Shown: one piece after another, positions 7,381 through 13,898 of the stretch
Position numbering within the stretch: position 1 is the first letter of the stretch
Layout: every line of letters starts with the position of its first letter
DNA from: an uncultured Opitutia bacterium
GTDB lineage: Bacteria; Verrucomicrobiota; Verrucomicrobiia; Opitutales; Opitutaceae
Assembly (NCBI GenBank): GCA_937952235.1
Contig: CALFZM010000250.1
Coordinates: forward strand, 1 to 27,560
Length of the DNA: 27,560 nucleotides
Reading direction: 5' to 3'
The notes under the pieces: generated by a model
Told to the model about the DNA's origin: nothing
The model's input: the letters and a program-made list of their open reading frames with translations, nothing else
The model's database searches: none
Translations under genes and position numbers: made by a program

Positions 7381-9168
7381 TCAGTCCTCGAGGCTGCGGC
7401 TGCGGGTGACGAACAGCCCCGCGGGCCGCCATTGCAGGAACAGGATGATGCCGGCGAGCACGAGGATCTTGCCGAACACCGCCGCGTCCTGCGCCAGGTT
7501 CTGAAGGAAGCCCCCGATGCCCGGAACCCAGCCGAGGCCGGGCGCGACCACGGGCAGGTACTGCTGCAGGACCTGGTCGATCCCGCCGATGCCGAACGCG
7601 CTGAGGATCGTGCCGCCAATGCTGCCGACCCCGCCCACCACCACGACCATGAAGGAGTCGATGATGTAGCCCTGGCCCAGCGAGGGCCCGACGTTGCCGA
7701 TCTGGCTGAGAAACGCGCCCGCGAGCCCGGCCAGCCCGCTGCCGAGGCCGAACGTGAGCATGTTCACGCGCTCCGTGCGCACGCCCATGCACGACGCCAT
7801 GGTGCGGTTCTGCATCGAGGCGCGGATCAACAGGCCGAGCGGCGTTTTCGTCAGCACCAGCCACATCCCGAACACGATCAGGATCGCGAAGCCCACCACG
7901 AACACGCGGTTCCAGCCGAAGATGATGTCGTTCACCGTCCAGTTGCCGCTGAGGTAGACCGGACTCGAAACCTGGACGTTGTTGGCCCCGAACATCAGCC
8001 GGAACGCCTGCTGCAGGACCAGCGACACGCCCCAGGTCGCGAGCAGGCTCTCGAGCGGGCGCCGGTACAGGAAGCGAATCACGCTGCGCTCCAGCCCGAT
8101 GCCGACGAGCGCGGCCGCGAGGAAGCTGCAGGGCAGGGCGAAGAGGAAATAGGTCTGGTAGGCGCCGCCGGTGAGATCGAGGCCCGGCAGTCCCAGGCTC
8201 AGGCCGAAGAACGGCAGCGTGATCCCGGTGCCGAAGACGTTTTGCACGAGGTACGTCGTGTACGCGCCGACCGCGATCATCTCGCCGTGCGCCATGTTGA
8301 TCACGCGCATCAGGCCGAACGTGATGGCCAGCCCGAGCGCCGCGACGAGGAGGATGCTGCCGAGGCTCACGCCGCGGAAGAGGGTGCCGAAGAAATCGAC
8401 GAACGAGCGGTGGTTCTCCACCGCGCGCAGGGCCTCCCGCGCGGCGGTGAGCACGGGCTGGTTGCGCGCCTCCTCCGCTTCCTTGAGCGCGCGCTTGATG
8501 AAGTCGGTGCTCGCCAGCGTGTGCAGCTCCTTGAGCGTGCCGAGCGCGGCGATGCGGGTGGCGTCCTGCGGGTCCTTGAGCTGCACCAGGGCGATGGCCT
8601 CCCGGAGGACCCGCCGGACGCCCGCATCGGTCTCGACCTCGAGGCGGGCCTGGAGCGGCGCGAGCTTGGCCGCGTCCTGCGCCTGCCCGATCGTCTGCAC
8701 CGCCTTGAACCGGCGCGCGGGATCGGGATCCGCGAGATCGGCGAGGTCGGCGACGGCCTTCATCGCGCGGCGCAGCGAAGTGGTGTGTTCAACCGCCTTC
8801 AGATCGCCTGCGGCGAGCTTGAGCGGCTGGCCCGCGGCGTCGACCAGGGCGGCGCCCGTGTCGATGCGCACCGCGGCCTGGCGACCCTCGTCGTCCTTGG
8901 GGCCGGTGAGCTGGACCACGAGCGCCGTGCCTTCGGCGGGTGCGTAGCGGAAGAGCGCATCGGTGCGCCACGCTTCGAGCAGGGCCACGAGCGCGGCATC
9001 GGCCCGCCCGGTGAGCGACGTGATCAGCTCGCGCTGCTGGGCGGCATCGTCGGACAGCGCGGCCCGGACCAGGATCTGGCGGGCCGGCTCGGCGGGAGCG
9101 GCCAGCGCGCCGGCGATGACGGCGAGGCAGGCCAGCGGCCGCAGGCATCTAGCGAGGAAATTCATCAT
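7381..9168 (-). CDS. urtB: Urea ABC transporter permease UrtB with N-terminal periplasmic domain
   Basis: The C-terminal half (from about residue 285) is a LivH-type permease with LGLAITFGLMRVINMAHGEM and repeated membrane helices. It ends with the conserved GGVGSIGGTILSAFGIGG and QWRPAGLFVTRSR. The N-terminal half is a signal peptide (MNFLARCLRPLACLAVIAGA) followed by about 260 residues of Ala/Leu-rich helical, HEAT-like sequence. A shorter version of this extension is typical of UrtB and absent from ordinary LivH. At 595 residues from ATG 9168 it is longer than the 520-540 I would expect. The paired ATG codons at 9168 and 9165 place the signal peptide at the start; ATG 9198 is in frame but adds a Pro-rich, less likely start. 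It lies downstream of urtA and of a strong terminator. Confidence 0.95.
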   Translation of the reverse strand: MMNFLARCLRPLACLAVIAGALAAPAEPARQILVRAALSDDAAQQRELITSLTGRADAALVALLEAWRTDALFRYAPAEGTALVVQLTGPKDDEGRQAAVRIDTGAALVDAAGQPLKLAAGDLKAVEHTTSLRRAMKAVADLADLADPDPARRFKAVQTIGQAQDAAKLAPLQARLEVETDAGVRRVLREAIALVQLKDPQDATRIAALGTLKELHTLASTDFIKRALKEAEEARNQPVLTAAREALRAVENHRSFVDFFGTLFRGVSLGSILLVAALGLAITFGLMRVINMAHGEMIAVGAYTTYLVQNVFGTGITLPFFGLSLGLPGLDLTGGAYQTYFLFALPCSFLAAALVGIGLERSVIRFLYRRPLESLLATWGVSLVLQQAFRLMFGANNVQVSSPVYLSGNWTVNDIIFGWNRVFVVGFAILIVFGMWLVLTKTPLGLLIRASMQNRTMASCMGVRTERVNMLTFGLGSGLAGLAGAFLSQIGNVGPSLGQGYIIDSFMVVVVGGVGSIGGTILSAFGIGGIDQVLQQYLPVVAPGLGWVPGIGGFLQNLAQDAAVFGKILVLAGIILFLQWRPAGLFVTRSRSLED

Positions 9169-9204
9169 CGGGTCGGGCGGCATGAATGCCGGAAGCATGC
9201 CAAC

Positions 9205-9235
9205 AAAAAGGGCGGGCGCCGACGGGCGCCCGCCC
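9205..9235 (-). terminator. Intrinsic terminator between urtA and urtB
   Basis: On the minus strand an 11-bp perfect GC stem (GGGCGGGCGCC / GGCGCCCGCCC, bases 9235-9225 and 9220-9210, loop of 4) is followed at once by TTTTTG (9209-9204). This is a textbook rho-independent terminator 37 bases after the urtA stop. It should make most transcripts end after the binding-protein gene, leaving read-through for the permease and ATPase genes. That matches the general need for excess periplasmic binding protein. Confidence 0.9.
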
Positions 9236-9272
9236 TGACAGAGATTTCAGGCGTGGCGGGCGAAGCCGCGAC

Positions 9273-10529
9273 TCACTTGAACTTACCCTTCAGCCAGGGC
9301 TCGCCGTAGACGTTGTTGAACGTCTTCACGATCTTGAACTGGCCGTCGGCCTTCGTCTCGCCGATGAAGACGTTCTTGGTCAGGTGCATGTTGGGCTGCG
9401 TGGTGACCTTGCCGCCCGGGCCGTTGAAGGAGAGGCCGCTCTTCCAGGCGGCGCGGACCTTGTCGACGTCGAACGAGCCGGCCTTCTCGACCGCGGCCTT
9501 CCACAGGTAGACGCCCACGTAGCTCAGCACCATCGGCGAGCACGTGACGCGGCCTTCCTTCACGATGCCGGGCACCGTGGTCTTCTTCAGCCAGGCCTGG
9601 AAGTCCGCGACGAACTTCTTGTTGGCGGGCGTATCGATCGACTGGAAATAGGTCCAGCAGCCGAGCTGGCCGACGAGCTGTTTCGCCGGGAGGCCGCGGA
9701 ACTCGTCCTCGGAGATCGAGAACGAAACGACCGGGCAGGTCTCGGCGGTGAGGCCGGAGGCCGCGTATTCCTTGAAGAACGGGACGTTGGTGTCCCCGTT
9801 GAGCGTCGAGATCACGCAGGCGTCGCCCGAGGCGGCGAACTGTTTGATCTCGGCCACGATCTGCTGGTAGTCGGTGTGGCCGAACGGCGTGTACTTGCCG
9901 GCAGAGATGATCTTGCCCGCGCCATCGCGACGGAAGCCGCCGCCGATGTTCTCGAGTTTCACGCCCTTGCTGAGCAGGTACTCGAGGAGGACGAGGTTCG
10001 TGGTCTGCGGATAGACGTAGTCCGAGCCGAGCAGATAGAACTTCTTCTTCCCTTCCGCCAGGTAGTAGTCGACCGCCGGGGTCGCCTGCTGGTTCACGGC
10101 TTCGGCCGTGTAGGCGACGTTCTGCGACTCCTCCTCACCCTCGTACTGCACCGGGTAGAAGAGGAGGCCGTTGTTCTTTTCGTAGACCGGCAGCACGGAT
10201 TTGCGCGAGACCGAGGTCCAGCAGCCGAACGTCACGGCCACCTTGTCCTGTTCGAGGAGCTGCTTCGCCTTTTCCGCGAACAGCGGCCAGTTGGAGGCGC
10301 CGTCGACCACGACCGGCTCGATCTTCTTCCCGAGCACGCCGCCCTTGGCGTTGATCTCGTCGAAGGTGAAGAGCAGGATGTCGCGGAGCGACGTTTCGCT
10401 GATGGCCATCGTGCCGGACAGCGAGTGGAGGACGCCGACCTTGACGGTGTCGGCAGCCCGGGCGGACCCGAGCGAGGCGCCGAGCGCGAGGGCGCCGGCA
10501 CCGAGGAGGGAACTGATATGCTTGATCAT
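9273..10529 (-). CDS. urtA: Urea ABC transporter substrate-binding protein UrtA
   Basis: Periplasmic urea-binding protein, 418 residues from ATG 10529. A signal peptide (MIKHISSLLGAGALALGASL, cleavage probably after SARA) precedes the mature ADTVKVGVLHSLSGTMAISE. The pattern is that of UrtA/AmiC-type binding proteins: VFGCWTSVSRKSVLPVYEK-like sequence (here TFGCWTSVSRKSVLPVYEK, about residues 100-118), NNGLLFYPVQYEGEEES, NVAYTAEAVNQQ and DYYLAEGKKKFYLLGSDYVYP. Near the C-terminus is GGKVTTQPNMHLTKNVFIGE. The NNGLLFYPVQYEG segment separates UrtA from other LivJ-like proteins. It is followed by the strong terminator at 9205-9235 and preceded by the barrel-protein gene, 191 nt away. Confidence 0.97.
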   Translation of the reverse strand: MIKHISSLLGAGALALGASLGSARAADTVKVGVLHSLSGTMAISETSLRDILLFTFDEINAKGGVLGKKIEPVVVDGASNWPLFAEKAKQLLEQDKVAVTFGCWTSVSRKSVLPVYEKNNGLLFYPVQYEGEEESQNVAYTAEAVNQQATPAVDYYLAEGKKKFYLLGSDYVYPQTTNLVLLEYLLSKGVKLENIGGGFRRDGAGKIISAGKYTPFGHTDYQQIVAEIKQFAASGDACVISTLNGDTNVPFFKEYAASGLTAETCPVVSFSISEDEFRGLPAKQLVGQLGCWTYFQSIDTPANKKFVADFQAWLKKTTVPGIVKEGRVTCSPMVLSYVGVYLWKAAVEKAGSFDVDKVRAAWKSGLSFNGPGGKVTTQPNMHLTKNVFIGETKADGQFKIVKTFNNVYGEPWLKGKFK

Positions 10530-10676
10530 GGCTTGGAGTGGTGAGAGGCGCAGGGGAATGGGCACGGCAGTGGCCAGGCGGCCTGCGCAGGGAGATCGTA
10601 ACCGGGGGAGGAGGGAGCCCGGCCGGAAAGTGGCCGGGAGGGGAACGGCGGGAGCGCGACGGCGTGTCCCGCGTTT

Positions 10677-10703
10677 CACCGGGCCGGCGGGGCCGGCCCG
10701 GTG
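10677..10703 (-). terminator. GC-rich hairpin after the barrel-protein gene (partial terminator or processing site)
   Basis: A perfect 12-bp stem, CACCGGGCCGGC (10677-10688) pairing with GCCGGCCCGGTG (10692-10703) around a 3-nt loop, lies 18 bases after the barrel-protein stop. It has no U-tract on either strand, so it may pause polymerase or stabilise the upstream mRNA rather than terminate fully. That would allow urtA to be expressed from the upstream sigma54 promoter. Confidence 0.5.
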
Positions 10704-10720
10704 TCGTCAGAGGAGCGGGA

Positions 10721-11689
10721 TCAGAACTTGAACACGCTCTGGATCGCGAAGAACATCGCGCTGTCGGTGGCGGCCTTCGTGTAGTCGTAGTACGAGAGCT
10801 CGGCGCGGACCTGGAAGTTGTCGTTCACCTTGTAGGCCGGAGCGACCGTGAACTTGGTGAAGCCCGGGCCGTCCTTCATCTTCTCGCCGGAGACGCGGAA
10901 GGCGGAATAGGCCTTGGCGCTGAAGTTGTAGCCGTAGAACACGAGCCAGTTGTAGCCCTTGTCCCCGAGGCCGCCGTCCTTGTGCACGTACTCGAGGCCG
11001 AGGGAGGAATCCTTGGTGAGGTTGTAGCTCGCCCAGATGTTGAAGGTCAGGATCTCGTCATTCTTGTGGACGACGTTGCCCTTCGTATCGTAGGCGAAGC
11101 CGGTCCAGATCGTGACGTCGGTGATCCCCTTGTAGACGAAGTAGCCCTCGAAGCCGGCGTTGTGCTTCAGCTCGCCGTCGCCCTTGAGGTAGTTGGGGCC
11201 CGAATACACGGAATCGAGCAGCGCCAAGCCGAAGCCGGTCTCCTTGTCCGAGTAGTCCCACTTCACGCCGCTGTGGTAGCCGGGAATCGGCCCGAGGAAG
11301 TCGCCGTTGGCGTACGAGATCTGGGTCATGTTCACGAGGTCGAATGCCTCATAGCCCAGGTAGCTCAGGAACTTGCCGACCGTCACCGTCGAGCCGCCGC
11401 CGACGTCGACCGTCGCGTACGCGTCGAGCACCGTCACATCGTGCGGCGCGTTCGGCTGGTAATAGAGGCTGATCACGCCGGTGACCGGCTTGAAATTCGT
11501 CTGGAACAGCGTCTTCACCGCATCGAGGTCGAACTTGTCCGAGGACGTGCCCGGATCCGGATCGAAGAAGCGATAGGAGCCCGCGGCATACCCGCTGACG
11601 GTAAGGCTGTCGTTCACCTTCACATCGGCGAACGAGGTCAGCGAAGCGGCGAGCGTGAGCGCGGTCGCGAATTTGTGGCGATAGTTCAT
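10721..11689 (-). CDS. Outer-membrane beta-barrel protein, putative urea-uptake porin
   Basis: A 322-residue secreted protein with a signal peptide (MNYRHKFATALTLAASLTSF, cleavage near SFA-DVKV). It continues as alternating amphipathic strands rich in Tyr, Gly, Asp and Phe, and ends in QSVFKF, the terminal aromatic residue needed by the outer-membrane barrel assembly machinery. It resembles the OmpL-like barrel family (beta-barrel porin 2) found in many Verrucomicrobiota and other Gram-negatives. Motifs include LTVSGYAAGSYRFFD at the start of the barrel, DAYATVDVGGGSTVTVGKFL and LGLEYVHKDGG. Being first in the cluster ahead of urtA, it probably passes urea through the outer membrane; the substrate is inferred from context only. 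A candidate sigma54 promoter lies 59 nt upstream. Confidence 0.85.
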   Translation of the reverse strand: MNYRHKFATALTLAASLTSFADVKVNDSLTVSGYAAGSYRFFDPDPGTSSDKFDLDAVKTLFQTNFKPVTGVISLYYQPNAPHDVTVLDAYATVDVGGGSTVTVGKFLSYLGYEAFDLVNMTQISYANGDFLGPIPGYHSGVKWDYSDKETGFGLALLDSVYSGPNYLKGDGELKHNAGFEGYFVYKGITDVTIWTGFAYDTKGNVVHKNDEILTFNIWASYNLTKDSSLGLEYVHKDGGLGDKGYNWLVFYGYNFSAKAYSAFRVSGEKMKDGPGFTKFTVAPAYKVNDNFQVRAELSYYDYTKAATDSAMFFAIQSVFKF

Positions 11690-11747
11690 GTTCTATGGTG
11701 GAGGTTTGTCTGGTTCGTCGCGGGATGGCCCCGGACACGCTCGCCTT

Positions 11748-11763
11748 AGCAGGGAGCTTGCCC
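11748..11763 (-). promoter_or_regulatory. Candidate sigma54 promoter for the barrel-protein/urtA transcript
   Basis: The minus strand reads GGGCAAGCTCCCTGCT. Against the RpoN consensus TGGCACG-N4-TTGCW it keeps the -24 GG, the -12 GC with the exact 10-nt spacing, and 9 of 12 defined positions. The start site would be near 11738, leaving a leader of about 49 nt. GG-N10-GC alone occurs by chance in GC-rich DNA, so the extra matches and position carry the weight. Confidence 0.38.
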
Positions 11764-11796
11764 ACCACCCCCCGTATGACAAAGAAGCGTGTTTTC

Positions 11797-11812
11797 TGGC
11801 CTGAAGAGTGCT
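11797..11812 (+). promoter_or_regulatory. Candidate sigma54 promoter for the TorF-type barrel gene
   Basis: The plus strand reads TGGCCTGAAGAGTGCT. It has the full -24 TGGC and the G at position 7, and -12 TGCT with exact spacing, 9 of 12 defined consensus positions. It is preceded by a short T-run. Transcription would start near 11824, about 43 nt before ATG 11867. It is the better of the two divergent sigma54-like sites. Confidence 0.45.
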
Positions 11813-11818
11813 CATGGT

Positions 11819-11841
11819 TCGCATCGATTTCGTTCATGCGA
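11819..11841. promoter_or_regulatory. Inverted repeat TCGCAT-N11-ATGCGA, possible activator or repressor site
   Basis: Perfect 6-bp arms (11819-11824 and 11836-11841) flank an 11-nt spacer. It overlaps the predicted start site of the TorF-type gene and lies about 80-105 nt upstream of the predicted start of the barrel/urtA transcript, a normal distance for a sigma54 enhancer. It is not a match to the NtrC consensus (TGCACC-N5-GGTGCA), so the binding protein is unknown. Confidence 0.3.
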
Positions 11842-11866
11842 CGTCGCCGTCCGATTCAAATCACCT

Positions 11867-12637
11867 ATGAAGTCCCGACTCGCCCTGACCCTCGCGGCCG
11901 TCTCCGTCGCCCTCCTTCCGGACGTGTCCGCGGCCGCCGGAGTCGGGGTGACAACCACGCTCACCGCCGCCTCGCAGTACCTGTTTCGCGGCCTGCGCCT
12001 CAGTGACGGCGGATTGCAGCCGGCGGTCGAGGTCGCGGCGGGTGACGGCGTGGTCGGCTTCTGGGGCAACTTCCCGCTGAACGGCGACAAGGTGCCGGGG
12101 AGCTCCGATCCCGAGCTGGATGTCTACGGCGCGTTCAACGTCAGCCTGCCCGGAAATCTCACGCTCACGCCGGGGTTCACGTACTACACGTATCCACAGG
12201 CGCCGACCGGGGCGGGGTTCTACCGCCGCACCCTCGAGCCGAGTCTCGCCGCGAGCTGGGTGATCGACGGCGTGAGGCTCACACCCAAGGTCTGCTATGA
12301 CGTCACCCTGCGCGGGGCCACCTGGGAGCTGACGGGGTTCTACGCCTATCCGCTTGCGGCGCTGGGCACGGAGTTGGATTTCACGCTCACCTTCGGCACG
12401 TACCGATGGAAGGATGCCGCCAGCGGCGCGTCCCCCGCCGTCAAGGCGTGGGGCGACTACTGGCTCGCCGGCGTCGCGCTGCCCTTCCAGCTCTCGGCGG
12501 CGTCAAAGGTCACCGTGGGTTTTGCCTTCACCGAGGGACGCCGGGCTTTCACCAAGACCGGCTCGTTCGGGAAGGCGCCGAACAGCCTCGCGGTCGGTCG
12601 CGGCGTCGCGACGGTCAGCTACGCGGTGTCGTTTTAG
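11867..12637 (+). CDS. TorF/Gcw_chp-family putative outer-membrane porin
   Basis: A 256-residue secreted barrel protein from ATG 11867. The signal peptide is MKSRLALTLAAVSVALLPDV with cleavage near SAAAG. The mature N-terminus VTTTLTAASQYLFRGLRLSD is the hallmark of the TorF/Gcw_chp family (TIGR02001), in which S-x-Y-x-FRG is the best-conserved block. It is followed by PAVEV, FWGNFPLN and a series of amphipathic strands with TYYTYPQ and AWGDYWLAGVALPFQL, ending in SYAVSF with the terminal Phe of an outer-membrane barrel. From memory, members are often encoded next to amtB/glnK and other nitrogen genes, which would fit its divergent position from the urea cluster. A small GGCCG-GATA-CGGCC hairpin overlaps the stop codon. 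The solute carried is unknown. Confidence 0.82.
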   Translation: MKSRLALTLAAVSVALLPDVSAAAGVGVTTTLTAASQYLFRGLRLSDGGLQPAVEVAAGDGVVGFWGNFPLNGDKVPGSSDPELDVYGAFNVSLPGNLTLTPGFTYYTYPQAPTGAGFYRRTLEPSLAASWVIDGVRLTPKVCYDVTLRGATWELTGFYAYPLAALGTELDFTLTFGTYRWKDAASGASPAVKAWGDYWLAGVALPFQLSAASKVTVGFAFTEGRRAFTKTGSFGKAPNSLAVGRGVATVSYAVSF

Positions 12638-12681
12638 GCCGGATACGGCCTCCTGGCCCCCGGCTGCACCGTGCGGCCGCG

Positions 12682-12710
12682 TTGTCCGCTGCACCTCCCG
12701 CGACCAAAAT
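12682..12710 (+). promoter_or_regulatory. Weak candidate promoter for argC
   Basis: TTGTCC (12682-12687) and CAAAAT (12705-12710) are 17 nt apart, each matching 4 of 6 consensus positions. They lie in the only A-rich patch between the TorF-type gene and argC. The start site would be about 35 nt before the argC ATG. Confidence 0.3.
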
Positions 12711-12752
12711 CTAACTGGATAAACGCGCCGCGGTGCCCGACTCTGTCCGGCT

Positions 12753-13778
12753 ATGAACGTTGGCATCGTTGGCGCCTCCGGTTACTCCGGCGAAGTCCTG
12801 GTCAGGATCCTCCTCGCGCACCCGCGGGTCAGACTGGCGGCGGTCACGTCGCGCAGCCAGGCGGGCAAGCCGCTGGCGGCCGTCATCCCGGCGCTGCGCG
12901 GCGCCGACCGGGGCCTCACGTTCACCGATTCCGATCCCGTCGCGCTCGCCGGGAGCGGGATCGATCTGTTCTTCCTGGCGCTGCCGCACGGCGCGGCTGC
13001 CACCTACGCCAAGGCGCTCGTCGCCGGCGGCAAACGCGTCATCGACCTCAGCGCCGACTTCCGGATCGCCGACCTCGCCACGTACCAGAAGTACTATGGC
13101 CAGCATCACGCCCCCGAGCTGCTGCCCGACGCCCGCTTCGTGCTGCCGGAACTCACCGCGCCGGCCTGGAAACAGGAGGCCCGGCTCGTGGCCGCGCCCG
13201 GATGCTACCCGACGAGCATGCTGGTGCCGCTCGTGCCCCTGCTTCGGGCCGGCGTGATTTCGCGCGAGCACATCGTGGTCAACTCGTACAGCGGCGTCAG
13301 CGGCGCCGGCAAGAAGGCCGAGGAGATGTACCTCTTCGTCGAGCGGGCCGAGAGCATCAAGGCCTACGGCCTCGTGAAGCACCGGCACCTCGCCGAGGTG
13401 GAGGAGCAGCTCGCGCTGCTCACCGGCGCGAAGACGGTCATCCAGTTCAACCCGCACCTGGCGCCGATGCGGCGCGGCATCGCCACCACCATCACGGTCC
13501 CGGCGGCCGCGGGCGCGTCGATCGACGCGCTGTACGCCGCCTGGCGCCAGCAGTACGAGTCGCGGCCCTTCGTGCAGTTGCTGCCGTCGGGCGAGACGCC
13601 CGACACCGCCCATGTCGTCGGCACCAATCGCGTCGACATGTCTGCCGTGCACGACCCCCGCACCGGCAATTTCGTCCTCACCGTGGCCGAGGACAATCTC
13701 GTGAAGGGAGCCAGCGGCCAGGCCGTCCAGATCATGAACCTCTGGTGCGGGTTCGACGAGACGGCCGGCCTGCTGTGA
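12753..13778 (+). CDS. argC: N-acetyl-gamma-glutamyl-phosphate reductase ArgC
   Basis: Third step of arginine synthesis: NADPH-dependent reduction of N-acetylglutamyl phosphate to the semialdehyde. The 341-residue product has the nucleotide-binding start MNVGIVGASGYSGEVLVRIL and the substrate segment FLALPHGAAA. The catalytic Cys is at residue 151 in AAPGCYPTSMLVPL. Further family blocks are VNSYSGVSGAGKKAEE, FNPHLAPMRRGI and NLVKGASGQAVQIMN. It is full length for the type 1 ArgC family. The gene stands alone on its transcript: upstream is the TorF-type gene and downstream, 2 nt after the stop, is a two-hairpin repeat and then argJ on the opposite strand. Confidence 0.97.
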   Translation: MNVGIVGASGYSGEVLVRILLAHPRVRLAAVTSRSQAGKPLAAVIPALRGADRGLTFTDSDPVALAGSGIDLFFLALPHGAAATYAKALVAGGKRVIDLSADFRIADLATYQKYYGQHHAPELLPDARFVLPELTAPAWKQEARLVAAPGCYPTSMLVPLVPLLRAGVISREHIVVNSYSGVSGAGKKAEEMYLFVERAESIKAYGLVKHRHLAEVEEQLALLTGAKTVIQFNPHLAPMRRGIATTITVPAAAGASIDALYAAWRQQYESRPFVQLLPSGETPDTAHVVGTNRVDMSAVHDPRTGNFVLTVAEDNLVKGASGQAVQIMNLWCGFDETAGLL

Positions 13779-13780
13779 CG

Positions 13781-13854
13781 GTGGAGCAGCCTGTCCTCAG
13801 GCTGTTCGGCTTGCGTGGGGCATGAAAAAGCCGCCTGGGTACAGGCGGCTCCAC
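13781..13854. repeat. Two-hairpin interspersed repeat, copy B
   Basis: A 74-bp element with GTGGAGC and GCTCCAC ends and two hairpins, in the same plus-strand orientation as copy A. The first hairpin arm has changed to GCAGCCTG with a matching change in the other arm (CAGGCTGT, last pair a G-T), so base pairing is kept despite sequence change. The second is AGCCGCCTG-GGTA-CAGGCGGCT. It begins 2 bp after the argC stop and ends 44 bp before the argJ stop, between convergent genes. Confidence 0.85.
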
Positions 13855-13898
13855 CTGGGGGAACCGCGGGCAATCGCGGCGCGTGCTCCAGCGACTCC

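Noticed and set aside
7432..9309. 625-codon open frame on the plus strand opposite urtB
   Set aside because: Composition is dominated by Arg, Glu, Gln, Ala and His with no hydrophobic core; a shadow of urtB.
9186..10544. 452-codon plus-strand frame opposite urtA
   Set aside because: Shadow of the clearly conserved urtA; no motifs, and it runs through the terminator hairpin.
10561..10576. Second sigma54-like site upstream of urtA (minus strand TGGCCACTGCCGTGCC)
   Set aside because: The GG-N10-GC spacing fits but only 7 of 12 consensus positions match, in very GC-rich sequence; chance is likely.
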